A stretch of 5,393 nucleotides of DNA from an uncultured Collinsella sp. (GTDB taxonomy: Bacteria > Actinomycetota > Coriobacteriia > Coriobacteriales > Coriobacteriaceae), in the NCBI GenBank assembly GCA_902478985.1, contig CABSNH010000114.1, positions 1 through 5,393 of the forward strand. The letters run 5' to 3'. The translations under genes were made by a program, and so were the position numbers. Under the pieces are notes generated by a model. That model searched no databases and was not told where the DNA came from. It saw only the letters and a list, made by a program, of their open reading frames with translations. Each line of letters begins with the position of its first letter. Within the stretch, counting starts at the first letter, position 1. Below, one piece after another: positions 1-5,334 of the stretch.

Positions 1-35
1 GTTCGTCGGCAGCGTCAGATGTGTATAAGAGACAG
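1..35 (+). other. Untrimmed Nextera (Tn5) Read 1 adapter
   Basis: Bases 3-35 match the known 33-nt Nextera Read 1 transposase adapter: the TCGTCGGCAGCGTC tail (3-16) followed by the 19-bp mosaic end (17-35). The two leading bases may be the end of an index sequence. This is library DNA, not genome. Reading into it creates the well-known artefact peptide start MCIRDS at position 19. Genomic sequence begins at about 36. Confidence 0.97.
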
Positions 36-604
36 CGCTGTCCTCGCTGCCTTCCATCGTCGTCGGCATGTTCGGCTTTCTGGTGTTCTCGGTGCAGCTG
101 GGCTGGAAGTACTCCATCATCTCCGGCGCCGTCGCGCTCACCATGTTCAACATTCCCATCCTGGTGCGCGTGATCCAGCAGGCGCTCGAGGACGTGCCGC
201 AGGCCCAGCGCGATGCGTGCCTGGCCATGGGCCTCACTCGCTGGGAGGCTACGCTGCACATCCTGATCCCCGAGGCCATGCCCGCCATCGTGACCGGCAT
301 TGTGCTTTCGGCCGGCCGCGTGTTTGGCGAGGCCGCAGCACTGCTCTTTACCTCGGGTATGAGCTCGCCGGTGCGTCTGAACTTCTTGAGCCTTAACCTG
401 TCGAGCCCCACTTGCGCCTGGAACGTGTTCCGTCCCGGCGAGTCGCTCGCCGTGCATATTTACAAGATCTATGGCGAGGGCAGCCCCGAGGCCCAGCAGA
501 TCGTCTGGGGCACCGCGGCGCTGCTGATGATCTGCGTGCTGCTGTTTAACGTAGTCGCCCGTATCGTGGGCAAGCAACTGGCAAGGAAGATGATGGCCGA
601 ATGA
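36..604 (+). CDS. pstA: Phosphate ABC transporter permease PstA, 3' part (5' end cut by adapter)
   Basis: This is the inner-membrane permease that, with PstC, forms the phosphate channel driven by PstB. About 188 C-terminal residues are present, in frame from codon 38-40; the N-terminal third or more is lost at the contig end. No start codon is claimed: the ATG at 68 is an internal Met, because the upstream codons already read LSSLPSIVVG, a typical PstA membrane segment. Visible in order: a hydrophobic helix (residues 5-25), a second helix (about 25-45), and the cytoplasmic EAA coupling loop at nt 212-280 (DACLAMGLTRWEATLHILIP), which docks on the ATPase. After it come a helix carrying GEAAALLFTSG, the usual PstA GETAPLLFT-type motif, and a last helix (about 156-177) ending in a basic tail. 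The stop overlaps the pstB start as ATGA, so translation is coupled. PstC is less likely because the C-terminal AQQIVWGTAALL segment resembles PstA. Confidence 0.93.
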
Positions 605-1473
605 GCGAGATGAACGCAACGCCCGCAACCGAAGCGGCCACGTTCGAGACCCAGGACTTCCTGTCGAGCGTGGGGGAGAGCGAGAAGCGCGTGCGCGTGA
701 GCGGCAAGGCCGTGAGCGACGAGGTCGTGCTCTCCACCAAGGACGTCAACGTGTACTATGGCGACCACCATGCCCTGCACGATACGTCGCTCGACTTTCA
801 CAAGGGCGAGATCACGGCGCTCATCGGGCCTTCGGGCTGCGGTAAGTCGACCTTCTTACGCAGCCTCAACCTGATGAATCGCGAGATTCGCGGCTGCCGC
901 GTGGAGGGCGAGATCAACTACCGCGGGCGCAACGTGAACACCAAGACCGAGAACACCTACGAGTTGCGTCGCTCCATTGGCATGGTATTCCAACAGCCCA
1001 ACCCTTTCCGCAAGTCCATTCGCGACAACATTACTTTTGCGCCCAGGCGTCACGGCATTACCGACCGCGACGAGCTTGATCGTATGGTCGAGGAAAGTCT
1101 GCGTGGTGCGGCGCTGTGGGACGAGGTCAAGGACAAGCTCGACAAGAGCGCCTACGCGCTTTCGGGCGGCCAGCAGCAGCGTCTGTGCATTGCGCGCACG
1201 CTGGCGCTCAATCCCGACGTGATCCTGTTTGACGAGCCCTGCTCGGCGCTCGACCCCATCTCGACGCTGGCGATCGAGGACCTCATGTCATCGATCGTTG
1301 CCGACCGTGCCATCGTCATCGTGACGCACAACATGGAGCAGGCGTCGCGCGTGTCCAACCGCACGGCGTTCTTCTACATGGGCGATATGGTTGAGTACGA
1401 CGAGACTGACGAGATTTTCCAACGGCCCAAGGATAAGCGGCTGAATGATTACCTCACCGGCATGTTCTCCTAG
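601..1473 (+). CDS. pstB: Phosphate ABC transporter ATP-binding protein PstB
   Basis: PstB is the cytoplasmic ATPase of the PstSCAB high-affinity phosphate importer; it hydrolyses ATP and moves PstA/PstC through their EAA loops. All ABC motifs are intact: Walker A GPSGCGKST (76-84), Q-loop QQPNPF (131-136), signature LSGGQQQR (187-194), Walker B VILFDEP with catalytic E212, D-loop SALD (215-218) and switch H243. DEPCSALDPIST and the C-terminal KDKRLNDYLTGMF are specific to the PstB family. The chosen ATG overlaps the pstA stop by 4 nt, with AAGGAAG (583-589) 11 nt upstream. A second ATG at 610 would change only three residues. At 290 aa it is longer than the usual 250-260, owing to a polar N-terminal extension of about 40 residues before the ABC fold begins at VVLSTKDVNVYYG. 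Pst operons are commonly induced by phosphate starvation, but the promoter lies outside the window. No phoU follows; a terminator starts 57 nt after the stop. Confidence 0.96.
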   Translation: MSEMNATPATEAATFETQDFLSSVGESEKRVRVSGKAVSDEVVLSTKDVNVYYGDHHALHDTSLDFHKGEITALIGPSGCGKSTFLRSLNLMNREIRGCRVEGEINYRGRNVNTKTENTYELRRSIGMVFQQPNPFRKSIRDNITFAPRRHGITDRDELDRMVEESLRGAALWDEVKDKLDKSAYALSGGQQQRLCIARTLALNPDVILFDEPCSALDPISTLAIEDLMSSIVADRAIVIVTHNMEQASRVSNRTAFFYMGDMVEYDETDEIFQRPKDKRLNDYLTGMFS

Positions 1474-1491
1474 TCCGGGACATGCTTGAGG

Positions 1492-1517
1492 CCCGCGGCG
1501 GCCACGGTTGCCGCGGG
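1492..1517 (+). repeat. GC-rich hairpin just after pstB
   Basis: CCCGCGGC (1492-1499) and GCCGCGGG (1510-1517) form a perfect 8-bp stem around a 10-nt loop. No T-run follows, so it is not an intrinsic terminator by itself. Lying between the pstB stop and the true terminator, it could protect the 3' end of the mRNA or help polymerase pausing; that role is inference. Confidence 0.6.
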
Positions 1518-1529
1518 ACTGATTGGAGA

Positions 1530-1568
1530 GGCGGGTCATCTCTTTTGCGAGATGGCCCGCCTTTTGCT
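1530..1568 (+). terminator. Rho-independent terminator of the pst operon
   Basis: Stem GGCGGGTCATCTC (1530-1542) pairs with GAGATGGCCCGCC (1549-1561) over 13 bp, with one T-G wobble, around the 6-nt loop TTTTGC. TTTT (1562-1565) then GCTCT follows. A long GC-rich base plus a short T-run is a convincing intrinsic terminator, placed 57 nt after pstB, and it separates the pst operon from the ABC-F gene. Confidence 0.9.
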
Positions 1569-1582
1569 CTGCGACCGAAATG

Positions 1583-1617
1583 ACCACCACAAAGGGGACA
1601 GGCACCTTCGTGGTGGT
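1583..1617. repeat. REP-like inverted repeat with GGGGACAGGCACC core
   Basis: ACCACCAC (1583-1590) pairs with GTGGTGGT (1610-1617). After one A-C mismatch the stem continues AAGG/CCTT (1592-1595 with 1605-1608), leaving a 9-nt loop, GGACAGGCA. The GGGGACAGGCACC core resembles intergenic REP-type palindromes that I recall from Coriobacteria and from genomes with REP-associated tyrosine transposases; that link is from memory. Related GGGGAC motifs lie at 4331 and 4358. No transposase gene is in the window. Confidence 0.65.
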
Positions 1618-1642
1618 TTGGGGTGGGGCTCGCTGCTATCAT
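1614..1642 (+). promoter_or_regulatory. Candidate promoter of the ABC-F/HAD unit
   Basis: TATCAT (1637-1642) is a good -10 element and is preceded by TGC (1634-1636), making an extended -10. With a 17-nt spacer the -35 would be TGGTTT (1614-1619), a weak match that overlaps the right arm of the inverted repeat. Transcription would start near 1649, giving a leader of about 29 nt that contains the Shine-Dalgarno site. A promoter is expected here because a terminator lies just upstream. Confidence 0.45.
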
Positions 1643-1663
1643 GGACAACGTTGTATTTCTACG

Positions 1664-1669
1664 AAGGAG
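1664..1669 (+). promoter_or_regulatory. Ribosome binding site that fixes the ABC-F start
   Basis: AAGGAG lies 8 nt before the ATG at 1678. It supports that start over an in-frame TTG at 1486, which would place translation across the pst terminator and the inverted repeat and add 64 residues unlike any ABC-F N-terminus. Confidence 0.85.
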
Positions 1670-1677
1670 CAGGGCAT

Positions 1678-3537
1678 ATGGCGATTCTTTTGGGATGCGA
1701 TTCCGTCAGCCTAGAGTTTCCCACCAAGCATATTTTCGATAGCGTGACGCTCGGCGTGGACGAGGGCGACCGTATTGGTATCGTCGGTAAAAACGGCGAC
1801 GGCAAGTCGACGCTGCTGAGTGTGCTCGCCGGCACGTTGGAGCCCGACGATGGCCGCGTGACGCACCGCCGCGACACCACGATCGGATTGCTCGGCCAAA
1901 AGGACAACCTGGCCGATGCCGACACCGTGCATCATGCCGTCGTGGGCGATACGCCCGAGTATGAGTGGGCCTCGAGCCCACGTACGCGTCAGATCCTCGC
2001 TGGCCTTATTAGCGATGTGCCCTGGGAGGGCACGGTGGGCGAGCTTTCGGGCGGCCAGCGCCGTCGCGTGGACCTCGCGCGCCTGCTGATCGGCGACTAT
2101 GACGTGCTTATGCTTGACGAGCCCACCAACCACCTGGACATGCGCACCATCAACTGGCTCGCGCGCCACTTAAAGGCCCGCTGGCAGCGCGGTCAGGGCG
2201 CGATGCTCGTGGTCACGCACGACCGCTGGTTCTTGGACGAGGTCTGCACCAGTATGTGGGAGGTCCATGACGGCCAGGTCGATCCCTTCGAGGGCGGCTA
2301 TTCGGCATACATCCTGCAGCGCGTAGAGCGCGACCGCATGGCCGCGGTTACCGAGGAGCGCCGTCGCAACATGGCGCGCAAAGAGCTCGCGTGGCTAAGC
2401 CGCGGCGCCCAGGCGCGCTCCACCAAGCCCAAGTTTCGCGTGGATGCCGCTCGCGAGCTCATCGCCGACGTACCGCCCGTGCGCGACGAGCTGGAGCTCA
2501 AGCGCCTCGCCGTGAGCCGCCTGGGCAAGCAGGTCATCGACGTGGTCGACGTGGACGCCGGCTATGCGGATACCGATGGCGCGCCCAAGCAGGTACTTTC
2601 CGACGTGACCTGGCTCATCGGAGCGGGCGACCGCTATGGACTTTTGGGCGAGAACGGCGCTGGCAAGTCGACGCTGCTCGACGTGATTCAGGGCAAGATT
2701 GAGCCCACGCGCGGCCGCGTGAAGATTGGCCAGACGGTGCGCTTTGGCGTGCTGTCGCAGCAGCTCGAGGAGCTCGAGCCCTACATGGGCGACACGATCC
2801 GCGAGGTTCTCGGCAACTATAAGAAGTACTACGTCATCGACGGCAAGGAGACTTCGCCCGAGAAGCTCTGCGAACGCCTGGGCTTTACGACCCAGCAGCT
2901 CTGGAGCCGCATCGGCGATCTTTCGGGCGGCCAGCGCCGTCGCCTGTCGCTGTTGCTGACGATCCTGGACGAGCCCAACGTGCTTATCCTGGACGAGCCC
3001 GGTAACGACCTGGATACCGACATGCTCGCGATTGTCGAGGATTTGCTGGACGGTTGGCCCGGCACGCTGATCCTGGTGACGCACGACCGCTTCTTGATGG
3101 AGCGCGTGACCGACCAGCAGTGGGCGCTGCTCGACGGCCACCTGACGCATATGCCCGGCGGCGTCGACCAGTACCTACGCCTGTGCAACGCCACCGCCGA
3201 GGGTGAGCCCGTGGGTGCGCCGAGCGCCAAGACCGGCACGTTTGACACCGGTGCCGCGGCAACTGCGGCCGAAAAGCCCAAGTCGAGCGGCCAGCCCAAT
3301 GGTCTTTCCAACGCCGAGCGCCAGAAGCTCCGCCGCGAGGTGAGCTCGCTTGAGCGCAAAATGGAGACGCAGCGCGCTCGCGTGGAGGAGGCCGAGGCCG
3401 CGATGGCCCAGGTCGACCCCACCAACTACACGGCGCTGGGCGAGCAGCAGGCAAAGATTGACGAGGCTCACGCCGCCATGGACGAGCTGGAGATGGCGTG
3501 GCTCGAGGCGAGCGAGAAGCTCGAGGGCGAGGAGTAG
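1678..3537 (+). CDS. ABC-F family ATPase, Uup-like
   Basis: ABC-F proteins have two ABC cassettes and no membrane domain; known members bind the ribosome E site to relieve stalls, and some confer antibiotic resistance. Residues from the ATG at 1678 (619 aa). Cassette 1: Walker A GKNGDGKST (37-45), signature LSGGQRRR (123-130), Walker B VLMLDEPTNHLD (143-154) with catalytic E148, and switch H181. The interdomain linker, about 215-275, is rich in Arg/Lys and carries KELAWLSRGAQARSTK (235-250), the Uup/TlrC-type tRNA-facing linker. Cassette 2: Walker A GENGAGKST (324-332), LSGGQRRR (415-422), Walker B VLILDEPGNDLD (435-446) with E440, and H469. A low-complexity stretch (505-540) leads to a C-terminal coiled coil (about 543-617), as in Uup, where it contacts nucleic acid. 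Cassette 2 has Gly442 where Thr is usual (PTND). It is probably co-transcribed with the HAD gene 6 nt downstream. A housekeeping translation factor is more likely than a resistance determinant, but sequence alone cannot decide. Confidence 0.93.
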   Translation: MAILLGCDSVSLEFPTKHIFDSVTLGVDEGDRIGIVGKNGDGKSTLLSVLAGTLEPDDGRVTHRRDTTIGLLGQKDNLADADTVHHAVVGDTPEYEWASSPRTRQILAGLISDVPWEGTVGELSGGQRRRVDLARLLIGDYDVLMLDEPTNHLDMRTINWLARHLKARWQRGQGAMLVVTHDRWFLDEVCTSMWEVHDGQVDPFEGGYSAYILQRVERDRMAAVTEERRRNMARKELAWLSRGAQARSTKPKFRVDAARELIADVPPVRDELELKRLAVSRLGKQVIDVVDVDAGYADTDGAPKQVLSDVTWLIGAGDRYGLLGENGAGKSTLLDVIQGKIEPTRGRVKIGQTVRFGVLSQQLEELEPYMGDTIREVLGNYKKYYVIDGKETSPEKLCERLGFTTQQLWSRIGDLSGGQRRRLSLLLTILDEPNVLILDEPGNDLDTDMLAIVEDLLDGWPGTLILVTHDRFLMERVTDQQWALLDGHLTHMPGGVDQYLRLCNATAEGEPVGAPSAKTGTFDTGAAATAAEKPKSSGQPNGLSNAERQKLRREVSSLERKMETQRARVEEAEAAMAQVDPTNYTALGEQQAKIDEAHAAMDELEMAWLEASEKLEGEE

Positions 3538-3543
3538 GTAAGG

Positions 3544-4314
3544 ATGATCAAGGCCGCATTTTTCGATATCGACGGCACGCTGCTGAGCTTTAAGACCCAC
3601 CGGATTCCGGCGTCGGCGCAGCAGGTGCTCGATAGCTTTCGCGAGCAGGGGATCACGTGCGTAATCGCCACGGGTCGCCCGACCTACCAGATGCCGGATT
3701 GGCTGTTCGACTTGGGATGGGATGCGTACATTACGCTTTCGGGTCAGCACTGTTTTGACGCTGACGGCGTTTACCGCAGTTGCCCAATTGATCCGGAGGA
3801 CGTCGCGGCGATCGTGGGCCAGGTGGCGCAGGGTCGCTACGACTCGCTGTGCATGCAGGGCGAGAACTCGTTTGTGAACCGTCTGTCCAAGCGCGTGGTG
3901 GCGGCTGCCGACAATGCCGGAATCTCGTATCACGAGGAGCCTTTTGAGCATGCTTTCGATGCACCGGTTTACCAGTTCTGTGCCTTTGTGGACCCGGCCG
4001 ACCAGGGCATAGTTACCGATGTCCTGTCGCATTCTACAACCACGCGCTGGTGCGACCTGTTCTGCGACATTATTCCGGCCAACGGCGGCAAGGACCTGGG
4101 CGTGGCGGCGACGCTGGAGCGCCTGGGCATCGACGCGAGTGAAGCGATTGCCTTTGGCGACGGCGAGAACGACCTGTCGATGTTCTCGGCCGTGGGCACA
4201 AGTGTGGCCATGGGCAACGCGCAGGATACCGTGAAGGCCGCGGCGACCTACGTAACGACCGCCGTGGACGATGACGGCATCTACAACGCCGCGAAGCACT
4301 TTGGCCTGTTATAG
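3544..4314 (+). CDS. Cof-type HAD-superfamily phosphatase
   Basis: This is a cytoplasmic Mg-dependent phosphatase of the Cof (HAD-IIB) subfamily, whose members dephosphorylate sugar phosphates, nucleotides or cofactor intermediates; the substrate cannot be read from sequence. All four HAD motifs are present: motif I DIDGT with nucleophile D8 and acid/base D10, motif II T43 in ATGRP, motif III K183 in GGKDLG, and motif IV GDGENDLSMF with metal-binding D206 and D210. The region between motifs II and III (about 85-180) is the C2-type cap, which governs substrate choice. VAMGNA (221-226) and a late DDDGI segment are typical of the family. Length 256 aa is near the usual 260-280. LSGQ at 65-68 replaces the common NGA/NGQ turn. 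The start lies 6 nt after the ABC-F stop, and its Shine-Dalgarno GAGGAG (3529-3534) sits in the end of that gene, so the two are likely translationally coupled. Confidence 0.93.
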   Translation: MIKAAFFDIDGTLLSFKTHRIPASAQQVLDSFREQGITCVIATGRPTYQMPDWLFDLGWDAYITLSGQHCFDADGVYRSCPIDPEDVAAIVGQVAQGRYDSLCMQGENSFVNRLSKRVVAAADNAGISYHEEPFEHAFDAPVYQFCAFVDPADQGIVTDVLSHSTTTRWCDLFCDIIPANGGKDLGVAATLERLGIDASEAIAFGDGENDLSMFSAVGTSVAMGNAQDTVKAAATYVTTAVDDDGIYNAAKHFGLL

Positions 4315-4323
4315 CTGCGGCTC

Positions 4324-4370
4324 GGCACTTGGGGACGCTCCTTTTCTGCCGGCAGCTGGGGACACTCCCT
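4324..4370. repeat. Paired GGGGAC repeats with central palindrome
   Basis: TGGGGACGCTCC (4330-4341) and TGGGGACACTCC (4357-4368) are direct repeats differing at one base and spaced 27 nt apart. Between them lies the perfect 10-bp palindrome CTGCCGGCAG (4346-4355). AGCTGC (4313-4318) can also pair with GCAGCT (4352-4357). No T-run follows, so it is not a canonical terminator. The layout resembles the REP-like element at 1583 and may be a further member of a dispersed intergenic family. Confidence 0.6.
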
Positions 4371-4419
4371 GCGCGTTGCGTGTCGTGTCGCCCTGCTTGC
4401 TCCGCGCATTTTGTGAAAC

Positions 4420-4431
4420 AAGGTTAACTTT
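4420..4431. promoter_or_regulatory. Candidate metal-repressor half-palindrome AAGGTTAACTTT
   Basis: The 12-mer is palindromic at 10 of 12 positions around GTTAAC. AGGTTAAC resembles half of the AGGTTAGCCTAACCT-type box known for DtxR/IdeR regulators. It lies about 100 nt before the gene for a DtxR-family protein, so autoregulation is conceivable, but the match is short. Confidence 0.25.
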
Positions 4432-4457
4432 TTAGACAATGTAGTAAGACATGGGCA

Positions 4458-4488
4458 ACTTTTGCGGTAAAGTAATTCAAGCAAAAGT
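4458..4488. promoter_or_regulatory. Inverted repeat around the candidate -10 box
   Basis: ACTTTTGC (4458-4465) and GCAAAAGT (4481-4488) are perfect 8-bp inverted arms separated by 15 nt, and the loop contains the candidate -10 TAAAGT. The position suits an operator for a dimeric repressor, most simply the DtxR-type protein encoded just downstream. In RNA it could also form a modest hairpin. Confidence 0.4.
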
Positions 4489-4527
4489 ATCCAAAGGCTA
4501 ACTAGAAGCCATCGCGAAAGGCGGCCC

Positions 4528-4917
4528 ATGGCCCTGCGTGAATCTGGAGAAGACTATCTCGAATCTATTTATGTGCTCTCGGAGCGCCAGGGCATCGTTC
4601 GGTCAATTGACGTCGCCGAATACCTGGGCGTAACCAAGGCAAGTGTCTCTAAAGCCATGGCGACGCTGGAAAGCAACGGCTATGTCGAAATGGGAAAACG
4701 AGATGTTCATCTGACGGAACGCGGTATTGAGGTTGCCCGTCAAATGTGGGAGCGCCATTGCTTTTTTGTGGGGCTGCTAGAGGACGCAGGTGTAGCGCCC
4801 GAGGTTGCCTCGCAAGAGGGCTGCCACATGGAGCATTGCCTGAGCGAGGAGAGCTTTGAGAAGCTAAGATCGATGTTGGGGCGGGAAGATGTGGCGGGCC
4901 CAGCAACGGAAGCCTAA
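4528..4917 (+). CDS. DtxR/MntR-family metal-dependent transcriptional regulator
   Basis: Such proteins bind Mn(II) or Fe(II), dimerise and repress metal-uptake or efflux genes. At 129 aa this one has the N-terminal winged helix-turn-helix (HTH about 26-55, wing 57-66) and the dimerisation/metal domain (about 67-118) but no SH3-like third domain, as in MntR. By alignment from memory to B. subtilis MntR, D9, E12, H77, E102 and H103 match ligands D8, E11, H77, E102 and H103, while C99 takes the place of MntR E99, as Cys102 does in DtxR. The site is thus intermediate, so Mn versus Fe is undecided. ESGEDYLE at the N-terminus is typical of the short Firmicute/Actinobacterial subfamily. The ATG follows AAAGG (4517-4521) by 6 nt. 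Its codons look less GC-biased than those of its neighbours, and its upstream region is AT-rich. It is monocistronic here and converges on a minus-strand gene. Confidence 0.92.
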   Translation: MALRESGEDYLESIYVLSERQGIVRSIDVAEYLGVTKASVSKAMATLESNGYVEMGKRDVHLTERGIEVARQMWERHCFFVGLLEDAGVAPEVASQEGCHMEHCLSEESFEKLRSMLGREDVAGPATEA

Positions 4918-4920
4918 TTG

Positions 4921-4971
4921 ATCCCCAGTAGCGCGGAGTTCGCGCAAAGCGCGAACCAGCGGAAAGGGGAT
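4921..4971. repeat. Nested palindrome with AAA-loop hairpin
   Basis: The outer arms ATCCCC (4921-4926) and GGGGAT (4966-4971) enclose a perfect inner hairpin, GTTCGCGC (4938-4945), loop AAA, GCGCGAAC (4949-4956). It begins 4 nt after the regulator's stop codon. AAAGGGGATAGAGAC at its right edge resembles AAAGGGGACAGGCAC at 1591, tying it loosely to the GGGGAC repeat family. It could stabilise the mRNA 3' end; there is no T-run. Confidence 0.6.
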
Positions 4972-4976
4972 AGAGA

Positions 4977-5037
4977 CTTCTAACAGAAGAGGCTTTCTCC
5001 GAGTCCAAAGTAAACCTGTCGGGATGTAGCATCCTTT
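4977..5037. other. Two small hairpins
   Basis: CTTCT-AAC-AGAAG (4977-4989) and GGATG-TAG-CATCC (5022-5034) are perfect 5-bp stems with 3-nt loops. The second is followed by TTT (5035-5037), making a weak terminator-like shape on the plus strand. Stems this short can arise by chance. Confidence 0.3.
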
Positions 5038-5073
5038 CAACAGTGCCGCCCTTCCATCCCAAAGAGACGCGCC

Positions 5074-5094
5074 TCCCGCGCCAAAGGCGCGGGA
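5074..5094. repeat. Second AAA-loop hairpin
   Basis: TCCCGCGCC (5074-5082), loop AAA, GGCGCGGGA (5086-5094) form a perfect 9-bp stem. Its GCGC-AAA-GCGC core and the following GGGATAG-GAC match the layout at 4938-4977, so the two look like diverged copies of one element. No T-run follows. Confidence 0.6.
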
Positions 5095-5147
5095 TAGCGA
5101 CCGGGACCAGCAGCCCCATCAACTAAGTCCAACTCAGACAAGGAACC

Positions 5148-5181
5148 CCGCCAGCAAGCGATGCCCAAGAACCGCCAGCAA
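5148..5181. repeat. Short direct repeat CCGCCAGCAA
   Basis: CCGCCAGCAA occurs at 5148-5157 and 5172-5181, 24 nt apart. The flanks are also similar: AAGGAACC before the first copy and AAGAACC before the second. This may be a diverged tandem duplication next to the large palindrome. Its function is unknown. Confidence 0.45.
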
Positions 5182-5191
5182 CGTTACCGCA

Positions 5192-5318
5192 GGCCGGGAC
5201 CGGGCTTGGTTTTGAAAACATTCCGCAGCGCGAGGCCCGCCTTTCCGTTGCTCCGCGGGAGCAGGAAAGACGGGCCTCATGCGCGAGGACGTTTTCAAAA
5301 TCAAGTCCGGCCCCGGCC
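5192..5318. repeat. Large 127-nt imperfect palindrome
   Basis: The arms 5192-5246 and 5264-5318 are in register around a centre near 5255. The outer stem is 28 positions (5192-5219 with 5291-5318): 25 Watson-Crick pairs, 2 G-T wobbles and 1 mismatch, including TTTTGAAAAC/GTTTTCAAAA. A 12-nt poorly paired internal loop follows, then a 15-position inner stem (5232-5246 with 5264-5278) with one mismatch. The apex is TGCTCC-GCG-GGAGCA (5249-5263). It sits 16 nt beyond the stop of the minus-strand gene. No T-run follows on either strand, so it is unlike an ordinary terminator. A small inverted-repeat mobile element, a large REP-type unit or a structured RNA are the alternatives. Confidence 0.8.
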
Positions 5319-5334
5319 GGAGGGACCACAGGCG

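Larger units (their letters stand above)
4402..4500 (+). promoter_or_regulatory. AT-rich promoter and operator region of the DtxR-type gene
   Basis: This stretch is visibly more AT-rich than the rest of the window and lies directly upstream of the regulator. The best -10/-35 pair I can find is AAGACA (4446-4451) and TAAAGT (4468-4473) with a 16-nt spacer; both are only fair matches. Transcription would begin near 4480. Two palindromes are listed separately as operator candidates. Confidence 0.4.
4918..5334. other. 417-nt hairpin-rich intergenic region without a gene
   Basis: No open frame here has a family motif or a convincing start. The space between the convergent genes is filled with palindromes: an AAA-loop hairpin at 4938-4956, small hairpins at 4977-5034, a second AAA-loop hairpin at 5074-5094, a short direct repeat at 5148-5181 and a 127-nt imperfect palindrome at 5192-5318. 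GGGATAG-GAC occurs at 4967-4977 and again at 5091-5101, which suggests related units. No hairpin is followed by a strong T-run on either strand, so the terminators for the two convergent genes are not obvious. Confidence 0.7.

Noticed and set aside
19..396. Plus-strand open frame starting MCIRDS
   Set aside because: The start lies in the Nextera adapter and the frame overlaps pstA, whose frame is supported by family motifs.
1486..1677. TTG-initiated 64-residue N-terminal extension of the ABC-F protein
   Set aside because: It would run through the pst terminator and the GGGGACAGGCACC repeat, has no family resemblance, and a clear ribosome site plus ATG exists at 1664-1680.
2395..3150. Minus-strand open frame of 251 codons
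   Set aside because: It is antisense to the second ABC cassette, is rich in Leu/Ala/Arg from codon mirroring and has no domain.
3175..4299. Long minus-strand open frame of 374 codons
   Set aside because: It is antisense to the ABC-F tail and the HAD phosphatase, both of which carry complete motifs; long antisense frames are common in GC-rich DNA.
4649..5122. Minus-strand open frame of 157 codons reaching into the intergenic region
   Set aside because: It overlaps the DtxR-family gene antisense and crosses hairpin repeats; I see no ribosome site or family motif. It may recur as a spurious translation of repeat copies.
5192..5318. Ordinary intrinsic terminator
   Set aside because: The stem is far longer than usual and no T-run follows the hairpin on either strand.
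4918..5334. CRISPR array or tRNA/rRNA gene in the long gap
   Set aside because: The repeats are few, unevenly spaced and diverged, and no cloverleaf or rRNA-like segment is visible.
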